Source: an uncultured Granulosicoccaceae bacterium (lineage in GTDB: Bacteria > Pseudomonadota > Gammaproteobacteria > Granulosicoccales > Granulosicoccaceae). From it: 64,000 nt of DNA. This document shows, piece by piece, positions 56,801-64,000 of the stretch; the stretch's first letter is position 1; each line of letters opens with the position of its first letter. The DNA lies in NCBI GenBank assembly GCA_938006335.1, contig CALLMF010000027.1, positions 1 to 64,000 on the forward strand, read 5' to 3'. The notes under the pieces were generated by a model. It did no database searches, was not told where the DNA came from, and worked only from the letters and a program-made list of their open reading frames with translations. The translations under genes and the position numbers were made by a program.

Positions 56801-58264
56801 GCTCGCGAACTGGCGGTAGCGGTTGCCGTTACCCTCCGGTTCAATCATCAGATTGAGCGCGTTACCGGAAGACCAGTCCGCACGGCTGATCACTTCCTCG
56901 ACCACACTCGCGATATTGGGTGTTGTCATCGTCTGACCGACGGCCGGGCTGTCTGTCATGGTCCAGGTGACATCCGCGCGTGTCTCGTCGCGATTGGACA
57001 GTTCCCATCGGTTGCCAGAGAAGGCGTCCGCATCGCCGACGTCCTCAGCAAAGATGCGTGCCCTCGCGGTACCGTTGCGAACGCGGTCGACGGTAAACTC
57101 GATACGCGCATCGATGATCTCGGATCCTTGCGGAATCGCGATGTCACGAAAGCGTGTACCCAGGCGCTGGCCTCGATTGGTACGAGGCACCTGAAGGCTG
57201 TTGTCTGTGCGACGAACGACGCCGTTGTTGAGCTTCTGCTCCACATCGTCATCGTCGGACGCAACTTGTGCAACGACGGTCTGTGCAATACAGCCTTGGC
57301 CAGGTGCGATCAGGCTGGCGTCATAGACCAGACGGAGTGTCGCCGGGTTGCTCGCAACTTGCGCATTGGCATCAACGTTGACGTGTTCGAGACTCTTGAT
57401 ACTGCGTGAGTCGGTGCCTCTGGCCATCAGCACCAGAGCGTTGCCGCCGCACCATCCGGGTCGGTTGACGATTTCCTGAATGACGCCGCTGATATCCGGG
57501 GATTCGTAGCTGGCATCGGCTTCCCAGGCGCCGGGATCAAAGCTGCTTGTCGCCTGCGTGGGTTGGCGATTGCTCAGGTTGTTTCTGGCGTTGTTGAAGG
57601 CGTCTGCATCGTCTGCGTCCTCTCCGTAGAGGGTGATGCTCGCGGGGCCATCATTGTCGTATACGGAGTCCATCTCGAGAGTGGCAGACACGATGCGCGC
57701 TCCCTGCGGAATGCCAAGGTCGTCAAAGCGAAGCCCGACGATCTGCTCGGCGCCGCCAGGGCCTTCCTGGCCACCCACACTGAGGTTGAATCCGCCTCCT
57801 TGCATCCGACCGTTTGCTACCAACTGCTCGGTATCGTTGTCGACATCGTCGATCGAATTGCGCAACAACACCTCGGTACACGCGGTGCCTTGGCACGCTG
57901 ATTGATCGATCGGGGTCACCGGGTAGAGCACCGGTCCACCGCCGTAGCTACCGTTGAGGCTCATGAGCCCGACATTGACGTTGGTGGTCTGCTCGAATAT
58001 TTCTTTCATCGCGGACTTCATTCGAGACAGGCGGGTGCCGGATTGTCCGAAATCTGACAACCCCATGGAACCAGACGTGTCAAGGATGAACAGCACGTTG
58101 GGTGCGGTGTTGCCGCTGGAGTCGACCTGCCCGAAGAACACTTCGGTGTCGTCTGCCGATACGCCCGCGGTGTAGCTGGCGAGCGCCAGTATCACGCCGG
58201 TGCTGAAACCTGTGAGTCCGGTACGACTCCGCCATTTCGAGGCTGTGTGTGTGACGTGTTCCAT
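53888..58264 (-). CDS. pilY1: PilY1-like pilus tip protein, vWA domain split by two tandem beta-sandwich modules
   Basis: 1458 residues, exported; putative type IV pilus tip adhesin and regulator of pilus retraction. The N-terminal von Willebrand A domain begins at residue 53 (NVLFILDTSGSMG, MIDAS DxSxS). It is interrupted by two homologous modules at about 140-316 and 338-505, then resumes at GGTPLVSAHYEAAQ. The C-terminal beta-propeller (about 850-1400) has a calcium-loop motif (VVDIDLDGLADQLY) and blocks such as VIVNYRAKSATTDRSVVYVATNEGLLHAID. Last gene of the minor-pilin operon on the minus strand. Confidence 0.93.
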   Translation of the reverse strand: MEHVTHTASKWRSRTGLTGFSTGVILALASYTAGVSADDTEVFFGQVDSSGNTAPNVLFILDTSGSMGLSDFGQSGTRLSRMKSAMKEIFEQTTNVNVGLMSLNGSYGGGPVLYPVTPIDQSACQGTACTEVLLRNSIDDVDNDTEQLVANGRMQGGGFNLSVGGQEGPGGAEQIVGLRFDDLGIPQGARIVSATLEMDSVYDNDGPASITLYGEDADDADAFNNARNNLSNRQPTQATSSFDPGAWEADASYESPDISGVIQEIVNRPGWCGGNALVLMARGTDSRSIKSLEHVNVDANAQVASNPATLRLVYDASLIAPGQGCIAQTVVAQVASDDDDVEQKLNNGVVRRTDNSLQVPRTNRGQRLGTRFRDIAIPQGSEIIDARIEFTVDRVRNGTARARIFAEDVGDADAFSGNRWELSNRDETRADVTWTMTDSPAVGQTMTTPNIASVVEEVISRADWSSGNALNLMIEPEGNGNRYRQFASYDYQATAAPKLLLRYKGFASVGLGAATVTARSEMLNIIDQLDAYGGTPLVSAHYEAAQYLLGESVDYGRTRGAWWSPRSRYRISHPNSYTGGILYTPPGCTTGDPGDESCKNETINNNPTYISPLDSSCQTTNHVVVLSDGQASSDNVSDKIKDLIDSTDCEDNSYNEACGTDLAKWLYETDHNEFVAESQNITTHTIGFNLNDPRYLKSVAAAGGGGFYPADSADELVAAFEAILNGVQSIDTSFTAPGATVNQFNRLAHREDVYFALFKPTDRPTWNGNLKRYRLGIAEPDANDTGDSSAEGTNILDANGKLAVDEDLGFFYEDVTSFWDNLDSDGNVITTPDGDRVPEGGAAVRIAHDGVANRKLYTYLGEPSDIPNTGIDLTAETHRFHEDNNGIDDVLLGIQGRAAGVAEQAIYRRELMQWVRGMDVHDLDDDGDVTESRGHMGDPMHARPVIVNYRAKSATTDRSVVYVATNEGLLHAIDSETGDELWSFTPAELMENHQLFFENSTSTPHPYGLDGTMTLWREDPNENFVVESADGESVYLYVAMRRGGRNYYAFNITDPDKPKLAWVIQGGANGTVGFEELGQSWSKATHTEMLIGSESRDVLVFGAGYDTNQDPDSNRDANGNAITMSQTIDSQGRGLFVVDAETGELLWSATGPSRGASDASSPDQRFSDMQYSIPADIRVVDIDLDGLADQLYASDMGGQIWRFDVVGDGSTGSDLLQGGVIASLAEDNKDSHRRFYSEPDVALIQQDGERYLSVTIGSGWRAHPLNDIVEDAMYMVKIYDVRAVPEGYGRLDQSGKWVPITEADLVHVNGMESSNADRDLSNGWYLRFPDAGEKVLGTSLIFKNVVYFTTYTPASNVVACEVALGQGHAYALSITDGTPAVDFDNDGVINKTYRSGRSGDMRMELKHKGPPPNAAILIGQDSNGNAADPQVFIGTERIPTDISNETTRTFWVDTGIED

Positions 58265-58317
58265 CGTGCTGTGCTCCTTGTATGTTTCGGCGTTACCCGT
58301 ATAACGCCGTACAACGA

Positions 58318-58758
58318 TCAGTTGGCTGGGACTTCACGGACCGCGCCCTGAGCGACACCGGCGCCGGCGATGTTCTCTCGCAAGCCCTTGCCTCTGACTT
58401 CGAATCGCAATCCTTCAAATAGTCCGATAGACGATCCCGGCACAATGCTGCCGCCGACATATTCGAGCGACGCATTGCTGGAAATGCGGCTGCTGCCATC
58501 CATGTTCAGCGTCACTTTGTGTGGATTACCAACGCCCTTGTCAAAGGCTGCAGTAATGTTCGAGTCATTGTTCAGGGCAAAGTCGGTGACCGACTCTGCC
58601 GATTGAAATACCGCCTTGGACTCGATGGCGTTGGTTGCCATGCGGTGCTCGAGTGTCGAGCTCTGCATGACGGATATGCCCATGATCGAAATCATGAACA
58701 ACAGGATCATCGCGATCAGTAGTGCGCCACCGGATTGCGTTCGAGTATTCGAGTACAT
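58318..58758 (-). CDS. pilX: Minor pilin PilX
   Basis: 146 residues. A type III-like prepilin start (QSGGALLIAMILLFMISIMGISVMQSS) is followed by ATNAIESKAVFQSAESVTDFAL, the PilX family pattern; it is part of the minor-pilin priming complex. Start ATG 58758 shares a base with the pilW stop (TGATG). An upstream TTG (58761) is less likely. Confidence 0.88.
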   Translation of the reverse strand: MYSNTRTQSGGALLIAMILLFMISIMGISVMQSSTLEHRMATNAIESKAVFQSAESVTDFALNNDSNITAAFDKGVGNPHKVTLNMDGSSRISSNASLEYVGGSIVPGSSIGLFEGLRFEVRGKGLRENIAGAGVAQGAVREVPAN

Positions 58759-59933
58759 CAATTGCCCGTATCCCTGAAGTTGCGCACCTTGATCGTGGTG
58801 TTGAAGGCGAGGCGAAAGCGTTTGTCCCCGCCGTGCGACGGCTGCCCGACTACGGCGGCGGACGAGGTGGCAGGCGGAATCTCTACACCTGCCAGCTCGT
58901 AGACCTTGGTGTCGTTCTCGTCGGCGATCGGATCTTCCGATGCCATCAGCACACCGATACGAACGGCGGTGACGCTGGCGGGATTGATCGGATTTCCGGC
59001 GCTGACCGTGCTGCGAAGCCCGTTGGCGTCCTGAATCTCAAAGCTCACGACGAGCTGTTCGACACCTTGTACGATTTCGAACGGCGGGTTGCTGCTGTCG
59101 AAAGGTGCGTCCTGTTGATACAGGGCCGACACGGTCTGACCGTTTTCGTCGACCTCGCCGGTATCTCCGACAAAGTACACCCGAGTGTTGAATCGCATCA
59201 CCATGGTCTGTGCGCGTAGTCGGTCGCTCTTCCCGTACAAGGTGCTGAAAGTGCCGGAGTTGTTCTCGCCTGCCGCGTGCTTGATGACGGTCTTGCCGCT
59301 GATTTCACTGACATCCGTCACGCGAAACAAGTCTCCGCCGATGCAGTCGGAGATGATCGCCAGGTCGCCGGTGTCCAGGCTTTGGGCCCGGGTATCCAGG
59401 AAGATATCGCCCGACGGACTTGGGGTACTCGTACCGCCCAGCGGGAACTCCATCCGATAGGTGTTTTCGTCACCGAACTGCAAGGCGAGGGTATGAGAAC
59501 CCGGAATGCCCGGATTCGAGCTGGGTACAGTGAAACGGTCTGTACCCGTTCCCCAGGGTGGCATCGGCAACCAGGAGCTTTCGCTGACGACACGGCTACC
59601 CCAGAGCGCCGTAGACCGTAGTCCTGCCGAAGTATCAGACATCGGTACTGACGCTGCGCCTACCACAACAGACCCTCCGCTGATTGGCGCACAGCCCTGG
59701 AATCCTGCCATACGGACGTCACGGGACATGACGTCGAGCGCGAAGCGCGCATCTTCCTGCAGGTTGGCGATGGCCTGATTCAGCTGAGATGATTTCTGGT
59801 TACCGCTGAATACCGAAATCATGCCGAGCGTAACGATCAGCCCGAGCACCATGGCTATCAGCAACTCGACCAGCGAGAAGCCTTTTTGCGAGCACCAGAC
59901 GATTGCTCTGGATCTCTCTCCCGTACGTTTCAT
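58758..59933 (-). CDS. pilW: Minor pilin PilW
   Basis: 391 residues from ATG 59933, 5 bp after the pilV stop. Prepilin cleavage motif is QKGFSLVELLIAMVLGLIVTLG, then QLNQAIANLQEDARFALDVMSRDVRMAGFQGC, diagnostic of PilW. A family-typical C-terminal VTAVRIGVLMASEDPI is present. The long upstream open frame to 60170 lacks a pilin leader and is not used. Confidence 0.9.
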   Translation of the reverse strand: MKRTGERSRAIVWCSQKGFSLVELLIAMVLGLIVTLGMISVFSGNQKSSQLNQAIANLQEDARFALDVMSRDVRMAGFQGCAPISGGSVVVGAASVPMSDTSAGLRSTALWGSRVVSESSWLPMPPWGTGTDRFTVPSSNPGIPGSHTLALQFGDENTYRMEFPLGGTSTPSPSGDIFLDTRAQSLDTGDLAIISDCIGGDLFRVTDVSEISGKTVIKHAAGENNSGTFSTLYGKSDRLRAQTMVMRFNTRVYFVGDTGEVDENGQTVSALYQQDAPFDSSNPPFEIVQGVEQLVVSFEIQDANGLRSTVSAGNPINPASVTAVRIGVLMASEDPIADENDTKVYELAGVEIPPATSSAAVVGQPSHGGDKRFRLAFNTTIKVRNFRDTGN

Positions 59934-59938
59934 TGAAA

Positions 59939-60481
59939 TCAAAACTGGGTGAGGAAGTTGACGTTCAGAGAGTCGCTGCCATCCTTGTCGGCCCATACCA
60001 GCATGATTGTGAACTCCCCGTCGCCCTTGGGTACGATCGAGCCACCTGCAGTAACGTCGGCGCTGCTTGGCAAGGCAGGTGAGCGGTCGGTGCTCGGATG
60101 CAGGTAGTCGCTCCACTCTGCGAGGTCGCGTAGGGCGATTTCGGTAGCTGAGCACGCGGTGGTCGCGCATTCGGGGCGACTGCCCACTTGTGCGGTTGTA
60201 CCCGCATCGTAGTCACCGTTTCTGACGCCCTCGATATTGGCGCGCATCCGATCCGTGATGTCGTTAGCCATGAAGTAGGCCTGCGATCGATAGTAGGCTG
60301 ACTGGCTGAAGCGCATGCCCTCGACTTGCATTCGTGCACCCGCCAAAAAACCGATCGACACGATCAGCACCGCGAGCATGACTTCGATCAAACCGATGCC
60401 GTGCTGCGCGTGAGTCGTTTGTCGGTGCGACCGTTGCCTCACGGGTGCCGCGACGCTTGCTTGACCTCGACTCAGTCGCAC
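59939..60481 (-). CDS. pilV: Minor pilin PilV
   Basis: 180 residues. The leader ends before GIGLIEVMLAVLIVSIGFLAG, giving a somewhat long leader (about 27 residues). ANDITDRMRANIEGVRNGDY is the PilV-family block. Start is GTG 60481, overlapping the FimT stop by 10 bp; AGGAAG lies about 10 bases upstream. Confidence 0.87.
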   Translation of the reverse strand: MRLSRGQASVAAPVRQRSHRQTTHAQHGIGLIEVMLAVLIVSIGFLAGARMQVEGMRFSQSAYYRSQAYFMANDITDRMRANIEGVRNGDYDAGTTAQVGSRPECATTACSATEIALRDLAEWSDYLHPSTDRSPALPSSADVTAGGSIVPKGDGEFTIMLVWADKDGSDSLNVNFLTQF

Positions 60482-61092
60482 GAGGTGATCTTCCTGTTGA
60501 AAGCGTCGACGAGCGCATCGCTATCGCTGTGCGTTCTTGCGCTGCGGATATCTCCGCTGACGCCCACGTTCATCGCCTTCCAGTGATGAGACTCGCGGTC
60601 ATCGCACACTGCGATGAACCCGGGTTCCCAGTTGGACTGACCGTCTCTGGTGTATCGGATGAACTGACGTTTGGCGGAATTGCCGGAATCCCGATCCGCG
60701 GAGGCGATGGCGACAACGCTGTTGTCCTCATGCACGGGTGGGCACCTGCGCAGGATGGTCGAGTCCACGTCCACCGTGGCGGTGTCCAGATCAGGCGTTC
60801 GATTGAGGTTTTCGTCTGCGCCTTCGGTGAACACCAAGGCACCTTTTGACCAGTCGCTGCCACAGCTGTCTGCTCCGCCCCGCGGGCAGACCGTGACAAA
60901 GCTGGAGCGACGTACTGCCTCGGACCGTGCCGATAGCAAAGCCAGATTCAGGCAAGTGGCTTCTGCCGAGATGCGACCATTCTTGATGGTCTGCAGGAAA
61001 CTCGGTACGGCAACGGCCAGGAGAATCGCTGCGACGGCAAGCGACACGATCAGCTCAAGAAAGGTAAATCCTTTTGACGGTTCGGCGCGCAT
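60472..61092 (-). CDS. FimT/GspH-type minor pilin
   Basis: 206 residues. Prepilin motif SKGFTFLELIVSLAVAAILLAVAVP, then RSEAVRRSSFVTVCPRGG, the FimT/FimU/GspH pattern. Cysteines (TVCPRGGADSCG, ITSCD) fit a disulfide-linked head. Stop overlaps pilV start by 10 bp. Confidence 0.88.
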   Translation of the reverse strand: MRAEPSKGFTFLELIVSLAVAAILLAVAVPSFLQTIKNGRISAEATCLNLALLSARSEAVRRSSFVTVCPRGGADSCGSDWSKGALVFTEGADENLNRTPDLDTATVDVDSTILRRCPPVHEDNSVVAIASADRDSGNSAKRQFIRYTRDGQSNWEPGFIAVCDDRESHHWKAMNVGVSGDIRSARTHSDSDALVDAFNRKITSCD

Positions 61093-61236
61093 GGGGATGG
61101 TAGCGGCACACCGAGGGCGTGTCTTTAAGCAATTGGCAGGATTTTGTGCGCAGAGCCCTCGTGGGCATACGCCCCATCGTAGACGGTCGCGGTGAGGTCT
61201 TCGCGGCTGGAGTGTTCGAGACGTGCAGCTACGGAC

Positions 61237-61665
61237 CTACCAGCAGTCTGCGTCGCCGCTGGTGTCTACGGGACCGCGTTGACTGGTCTGGTCGATGGTC
61301 AGGGTAGGGCAGTCCGTATCTTGCGCTTGCGCGCCCTGAGCGGTTGCCGTCAACGTGAACGTCGTCGCAGAGACGTTGCTGGCTGTGATCGCGTAGAACT
61401 TTTCTTCCGACTCGGCTGGGAGATTGTTCTGACAGTCTGCGTATGAGTAGTTGGTTGCACGGCAACGCTCCATGCTCTGGATGCCGCTCAACAAGGCGCT
61501 GACCGCATCAGTACGTCGCGTCTCCATGACGTAACGCCCATAGGCCGGATAGGCGAAAGCCGCGAGGATACCGATGATGGCAACGACGATCATGAGCTCG
61601 ATCAACGTGAAGCCCGCAACGCGGGGTCGGTGCTGGATCATGGGAAGATGCGGGTCGCTGGGCAT
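61237..61665 (-). CDS. pilE: Type IV pilin PilE-like
   Basis: 142 residues from ATG 61665. Cleavage site precedes [20 protein letters not shown], followed by [23 protein letters not shown], characteristic of PilE-type minor or major pilins. The C-terminal disulfide loop is [12 protein letters not shown] and [16 protein letters not shown] 61641 would give a shorter leader and is equally possible. It lies between the hairpin at 61762 and fimT. Confidence 0.87.
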   Translation of the reverse strand: MPSDPHLPMIQHRPRVAGFTLIELMIVVAIIGILAAFAYPAYGRYVMETRRTDAVSALLSGIQSMERCRATNYSYADCQNNLPAESEEKFYAITASNVSATTFTLTATAQGAQAQDTDCPTLTIDQTSQRGPVDTSGDADCW

Positions 61666-61761
61666 GCGTGGATCTCGGTTGGCTGGCCGGTTGGCAGGCA
61701 AATCTCGCCTGCAAGGGCACTAGCGGCAGCGGTACCCACAACTTGAGTGAAATGGGTTTTG

Positions 61762-61798
61762 CAAGAGCCAGCCATGGGATGTGTGGCTGGCTCTTGCC
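61762..61798 (-). promoter_or_regulatory. Strong stem-loop between the second pilY1 and pilE
   Basis: A perfect 14-bp stem (61762-61775 with 61785-61798) and a 9-base loop, 49 bp after the pilY1-like stop. No T-tract follows on the minus strand, so it is not a clear intrinsic terminator. It could protect or process an mRNA, or reduce readthrough into the pilin genes. Confidence 0.6.
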
Positions 61799-61847
61799 TT
61801 GGACGCTCGCGCAGCGCTTCAAGCGAGGGCCCTGTTCTCTGATGGAC

Positions 61848-64000
61848 TCAGTCGGTATCGCCTTCGACGATTTCCTGCCAGAAGGTGCGGCGACGGAGTT
61901 CACCGACATCGATCGGCAAGGTTTCGGTGCCGATGTTGATGGTCGCAGTGGACGAGTTTTCGTGAAACATGATGCTCGCGCCCGGTGCCAGTCCGGCCTG
62001 GTTCAACTCGTAGTGACGATCACCAAGCGTCGCTGCCGTGCCATCGTTGCGGAAGGTGTCGGTGGGGGCACCGTTGACCACGTTGACCACATTGGCAACG
62101 CTGGAGCCGATGGCAGCACTACAGACACCTGCCTGGGACTCGGGCCGATACGTGGTGTAGATGATCTTGCCGTCAACCGTCAACGGTCTCGAGAGCGACT
62201 TCTCGCCCGGACTATCGTCTGCGCCGTCAACTCCTTGTCCGATGTTGATGTACCACCCGCGTGAGACCTCCGACTCGTCCAGGGGGTAGGTGGCGGTGGT
62301 CACGTCCTTGAAGCCGGGTGTTTGAAAACCGGAATCGTCATAGACGGTGGAATAGTCGATGATGCCGGAAGAGTCGACTGGTGGGCCATACACATAAGGC
62401 GTACGAATGGAAAAGAAGCGATCCTGCACTGCCGTATCCAACGGGTGTGCACGCCAGCCCGAGCCGATCGAGACGGCGAGTTGTTGTCTGCCGCCAGCAT
62501 TGATCAGGGAGACACTTGGCGGGTCGTAGAAGCGACGTGTTTCGCCAGGGCCGTCACCGGCCAAGACTGCAAATCGGTCGCCAGTAATCCTTTTCTTGAG
62601 CTTTAGCTTGGCGCTTCGGTCGTTGTTGAAGTCGAAGCGCCATACCTGACCGCCCATGTCGCCAAAGTAGATCTGATCAGCGATGCCGTCAAAGTCCACG
62701 TCCAGCACTGCGGGGGCAGAAGGGATGCTGTACAGCATTTCCGTATGGCTATCGTGATCCGCACGCCACAACTCATCGCCGGTCAGTGCGTCCACGACGA
62801 ACAGAGCGCGACCCACCCCATCGACAGAGCGAAGTTCATTTGCTGGATCGTCGTCAGCGGACTTGTCCTGATTGGTCGAGTAGCCGCCGCCAAATACCAG
62901 TACATCGATGATGTTGCGATCTTTGGTGCCGTTACCGTCGATCACCTTGGTGCGCTGGGGCAAAGACCAGGTCTGACCAAGCTCGGTGAACTGGCCATCG
63001 GCGGTGCTGTCGTCGTTGTCAACTGTCTTGCTACCGCCGGCAATTCGCCACATGAATTCCGGGTCATCGATGTCACTCACATCCAGGGCGTAGTACGAAT
63101 TACCTCCCCGTCGCATGCCGATGTACAGGATGGCGCGCTCATCGTTGTCGATTCTGCCGTCGCGATCCGTATCATCCACCCAGGTGGTGATACCGCCATC
63201 GAGTCCGTACGAGCGCGAGCGCGTGCTCGAGGCCTGGAATCGGTCGTGCAGATTCTTGTAGAGTTCCTGCGGAATCCAAGCCCAGAGCTCTTCGCCTGTG
63301 TCGCTGTCGAACGCATGCAAAAAACCTTCATTGGTGGCGACAAACACGATGCTCTTGCCATTGGCGTAGTTGAGCAGTACCGGCTGTGAATGCAATGGAT
63401 CCCCCAACTGTGCTCGCGTTTCGGTAGTGTTGTCGTCACCATCGTGGTCCTTGACGTCCATGCCACGCGACCAGTCAAACAACTTGCCAAAGTAGTCCTC
63501 GTCCGTATCGAGCGGTGGCGGTATGTCAAACAGGCTTGCATCGATGCGCGGGTTGCTCTTGTCGAACATGTTGCTCGAGTGGCTCAGCTTCTGACTGCCA
63601 CCCGACGCTTCTCCACCCGTGAAGGTGTAGACCTTCCGATCGCTGTTGGGTGTCATGTTACTGTCAAGCTGCGCTGCGGCACCGCCCTTGGCCACCGAAC
63701 CGCCGTCGGCAGTAGCTGACCAGAAACTGCGTGCATTTTTCTTGAATTCGCCCGTATTGGGGTCAACGGCCGGGTTGCCGTTGGCATCGACCAGAGAGGC
63801 GAGCGAGCCGTCAGTGGCTGACGAGCGGTATCGCTTGAGATTGCCCGACCAGTTGTCGGTGGGCTCGGGTTTGAAGAGAGAAAAATAGACGTCATCTCTG
63901 TTCTTCAATCGATTGGCCGAGCTGACCGTGACACTCGGAGACACGAACGTTGCATCGGTGTCGCTGACATTGGCAAAAATCGACTTGAAGGCATTGAGAA
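61848..64000 (-). CDS. pilY1: Second PilY1-like pilus tip protein, N-terminus beyond window
   Basis: The minus-strand frame stays open from the window edge (LNAFKSIFANVSDTDATFV) to a stop at 61848, about 717 residues visible. The translated part corresponds to the PilY1 C-terminal half: RLKNRDDVYFSLFKPE, GMDVKDHDGDDNTTETRAQLGD, VFVATNEGFLHAFDSDTGEELWAW, and the calcium-loop-like VLDVDFDGIADQIYFGD. The visible region aligns with the other PilY1 (53888-58264) from its residue 730 on, but the two differ substantially. An apparent GTG start at 63944 is internal. The N-terminal adhesion half lies right of the window. Confidence 0.9.
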   Translation of the reverse strand, partial: LNAFKSIFANVSDTDATFVSPSVTVSSANRLKNRDDVYFSLFKPEPTDNWSGNLKRYRSSATDGSLASLVDANGNPAVDPNTGEFKKNARSFWSATADGGSVAKGGAAAQLDSNMTPNSDRKVYTFTGGEASGGSQKLSHSSNMFDKSNPRIDASLFDIPPPLDTDEDYFGKLFDWSRGMDVKDHDGDDNTTETRAQLGDPLHSQPVLLNYANGKSIVFVATNEGFLHAFDSDTGEELWAWIPQELYKNLHDRFQASSTRSRSYGLDGGITTWVDDTDRDGRIDNDERAILYIGMRRGGNSYYALDVSDIDDPEFMWRIAGGSKTVDNDDSTADGQFTELGQTWSLPQRTKVIDGNGTKDRNIIDVLVFGGGYSTNQDKSADDDPANELRSVDGVGRALFVVDALTGDELWRADHDSHTEMLYSIPSAPAVLDVDFDGIADQIYFGDMGGQVWRFDFNNDRSAKLKLKKRITGDRFAVLAGDGPGETRRFYDPPSVSLINAGGRQQLAVSIGSGWRAHPLDTAVQDRFFSIRTPYVYGPPVDSSGIIDYSTVYDDSGFQTPGFKDVTTATYPLDESEVSRGWYINIGQGVDGADDSPGEKSLSRPLTVDGKIIYTTYRPESQAGVCSAAIGSSVANVVNVVNGAPTDTFRNDGTAATLGDRHYELNQAGLAPGASIMFHENSSTATINIGTETLPIDVGELRRRTFWQEIVEGDTD

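Noticed and set aside
63942-63944. GTG 63944 as start of the second PilY1
   Set aside because: The frame and PilY1 similarity continue upstream to the window edge, so the gene is only truncated by the window.

Overview
The window looks like chromosomal DNA of a GC-rich gammaproteobacterium, probably free-living and aquatic. The evidence is the set of housekeeping genes and their arrangement: efp followed by the EF-P lysyltransferase gene, carA-carB-greA, gyrA followed by pheA-tyrA, psd, prmB, ubiG, htpX, a HlyU-family gene, and a minor-pilin/PilY1 operon. A single-chain pyruvate carboxylase, a GH10 xylanase, a TAXI (TRAP) receptor remnant and a DUF1989-GcvT/dipeptidase island fit a marine chemoheterotroph of the Chromatiales/Granulosicoccaceae kind. 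That placement is inference. No rRNA, tRNA or CRISPR array was seen.

Layout. 1-628: the orfA end of an IS3-family element, inserted into the start of a TAXI receptor gene. 773-9493: M24 peptidase, htpX, a degenerate receiver-type protein, efp-epmA, a small HExxH protein, then the coupled sco/PCuAC/psd operon and prmB. 9589-19421: envelope and hypothetical proteins (beta-barrel, DUF1653, lytic transglycosylase, HlyU, SDR, YceI, LtaS-like sulfatase, YbhN-like flippase) and a modular xylanase. 19453-27325: an unusual gene set around pterin/flavin-precursor chemistry: CDP-alcohol phosphatidyltransferase, GTP cyclohydrolase II, RibD reductase domain, methyltransferase, glycosyltransferase, 6-pyruvoyl-tetrahydropterin-synthase-like protein, BchC-like dehydrogenase, squalene/phytoene-synthase-like protein and ubiG. 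27514-39535: gyrA, pheA, tyrA, two small unknown genes, pyruvate carboxylase and a PAS-GAF-GGDEF-EAL protein. 39672-46551: a DUF3726 protein, an unknown 574-residue protein, a variant dipeptidase, a membrane protein and a DUF1989-GcvT fusion. 46929-53822: carA, carB, greA, a Tat-exported M15-like peptidase, a secreted protein and a Trm112-like protein. 53888-64000: type IV pilus minor pilins (PilE, FimT/GspH, PilV, PilW, PilX) between two PilY1 genes; the second runs off the window.

The most interesting unit is 19453-27325. GTP cyclohydrolase II opens GTP to a diaminopyrimidine. The neighbouring RibD protein has the reductase but no deaminase domain, and the locus adds a divergent PTPS-like protein, a dehydrogenase, a glycosyltransferase, a methyltransferase and a lipid-headgroup-type transferase. 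Five of its six left-reading genes follow ubiG with tiny gaps or GTGA stop/start overlaps. This suggests a pathway to a glycosylated or lipid-linked pteridine/pyrimidine product, or a dedicated flavin-like cofactor. Second in interest are the DUF1989-GcvT/dipeptidase/DUF3726 island and a PilY1 whose von Willebrand A domain is split by two tandem beta-sandwich modules.
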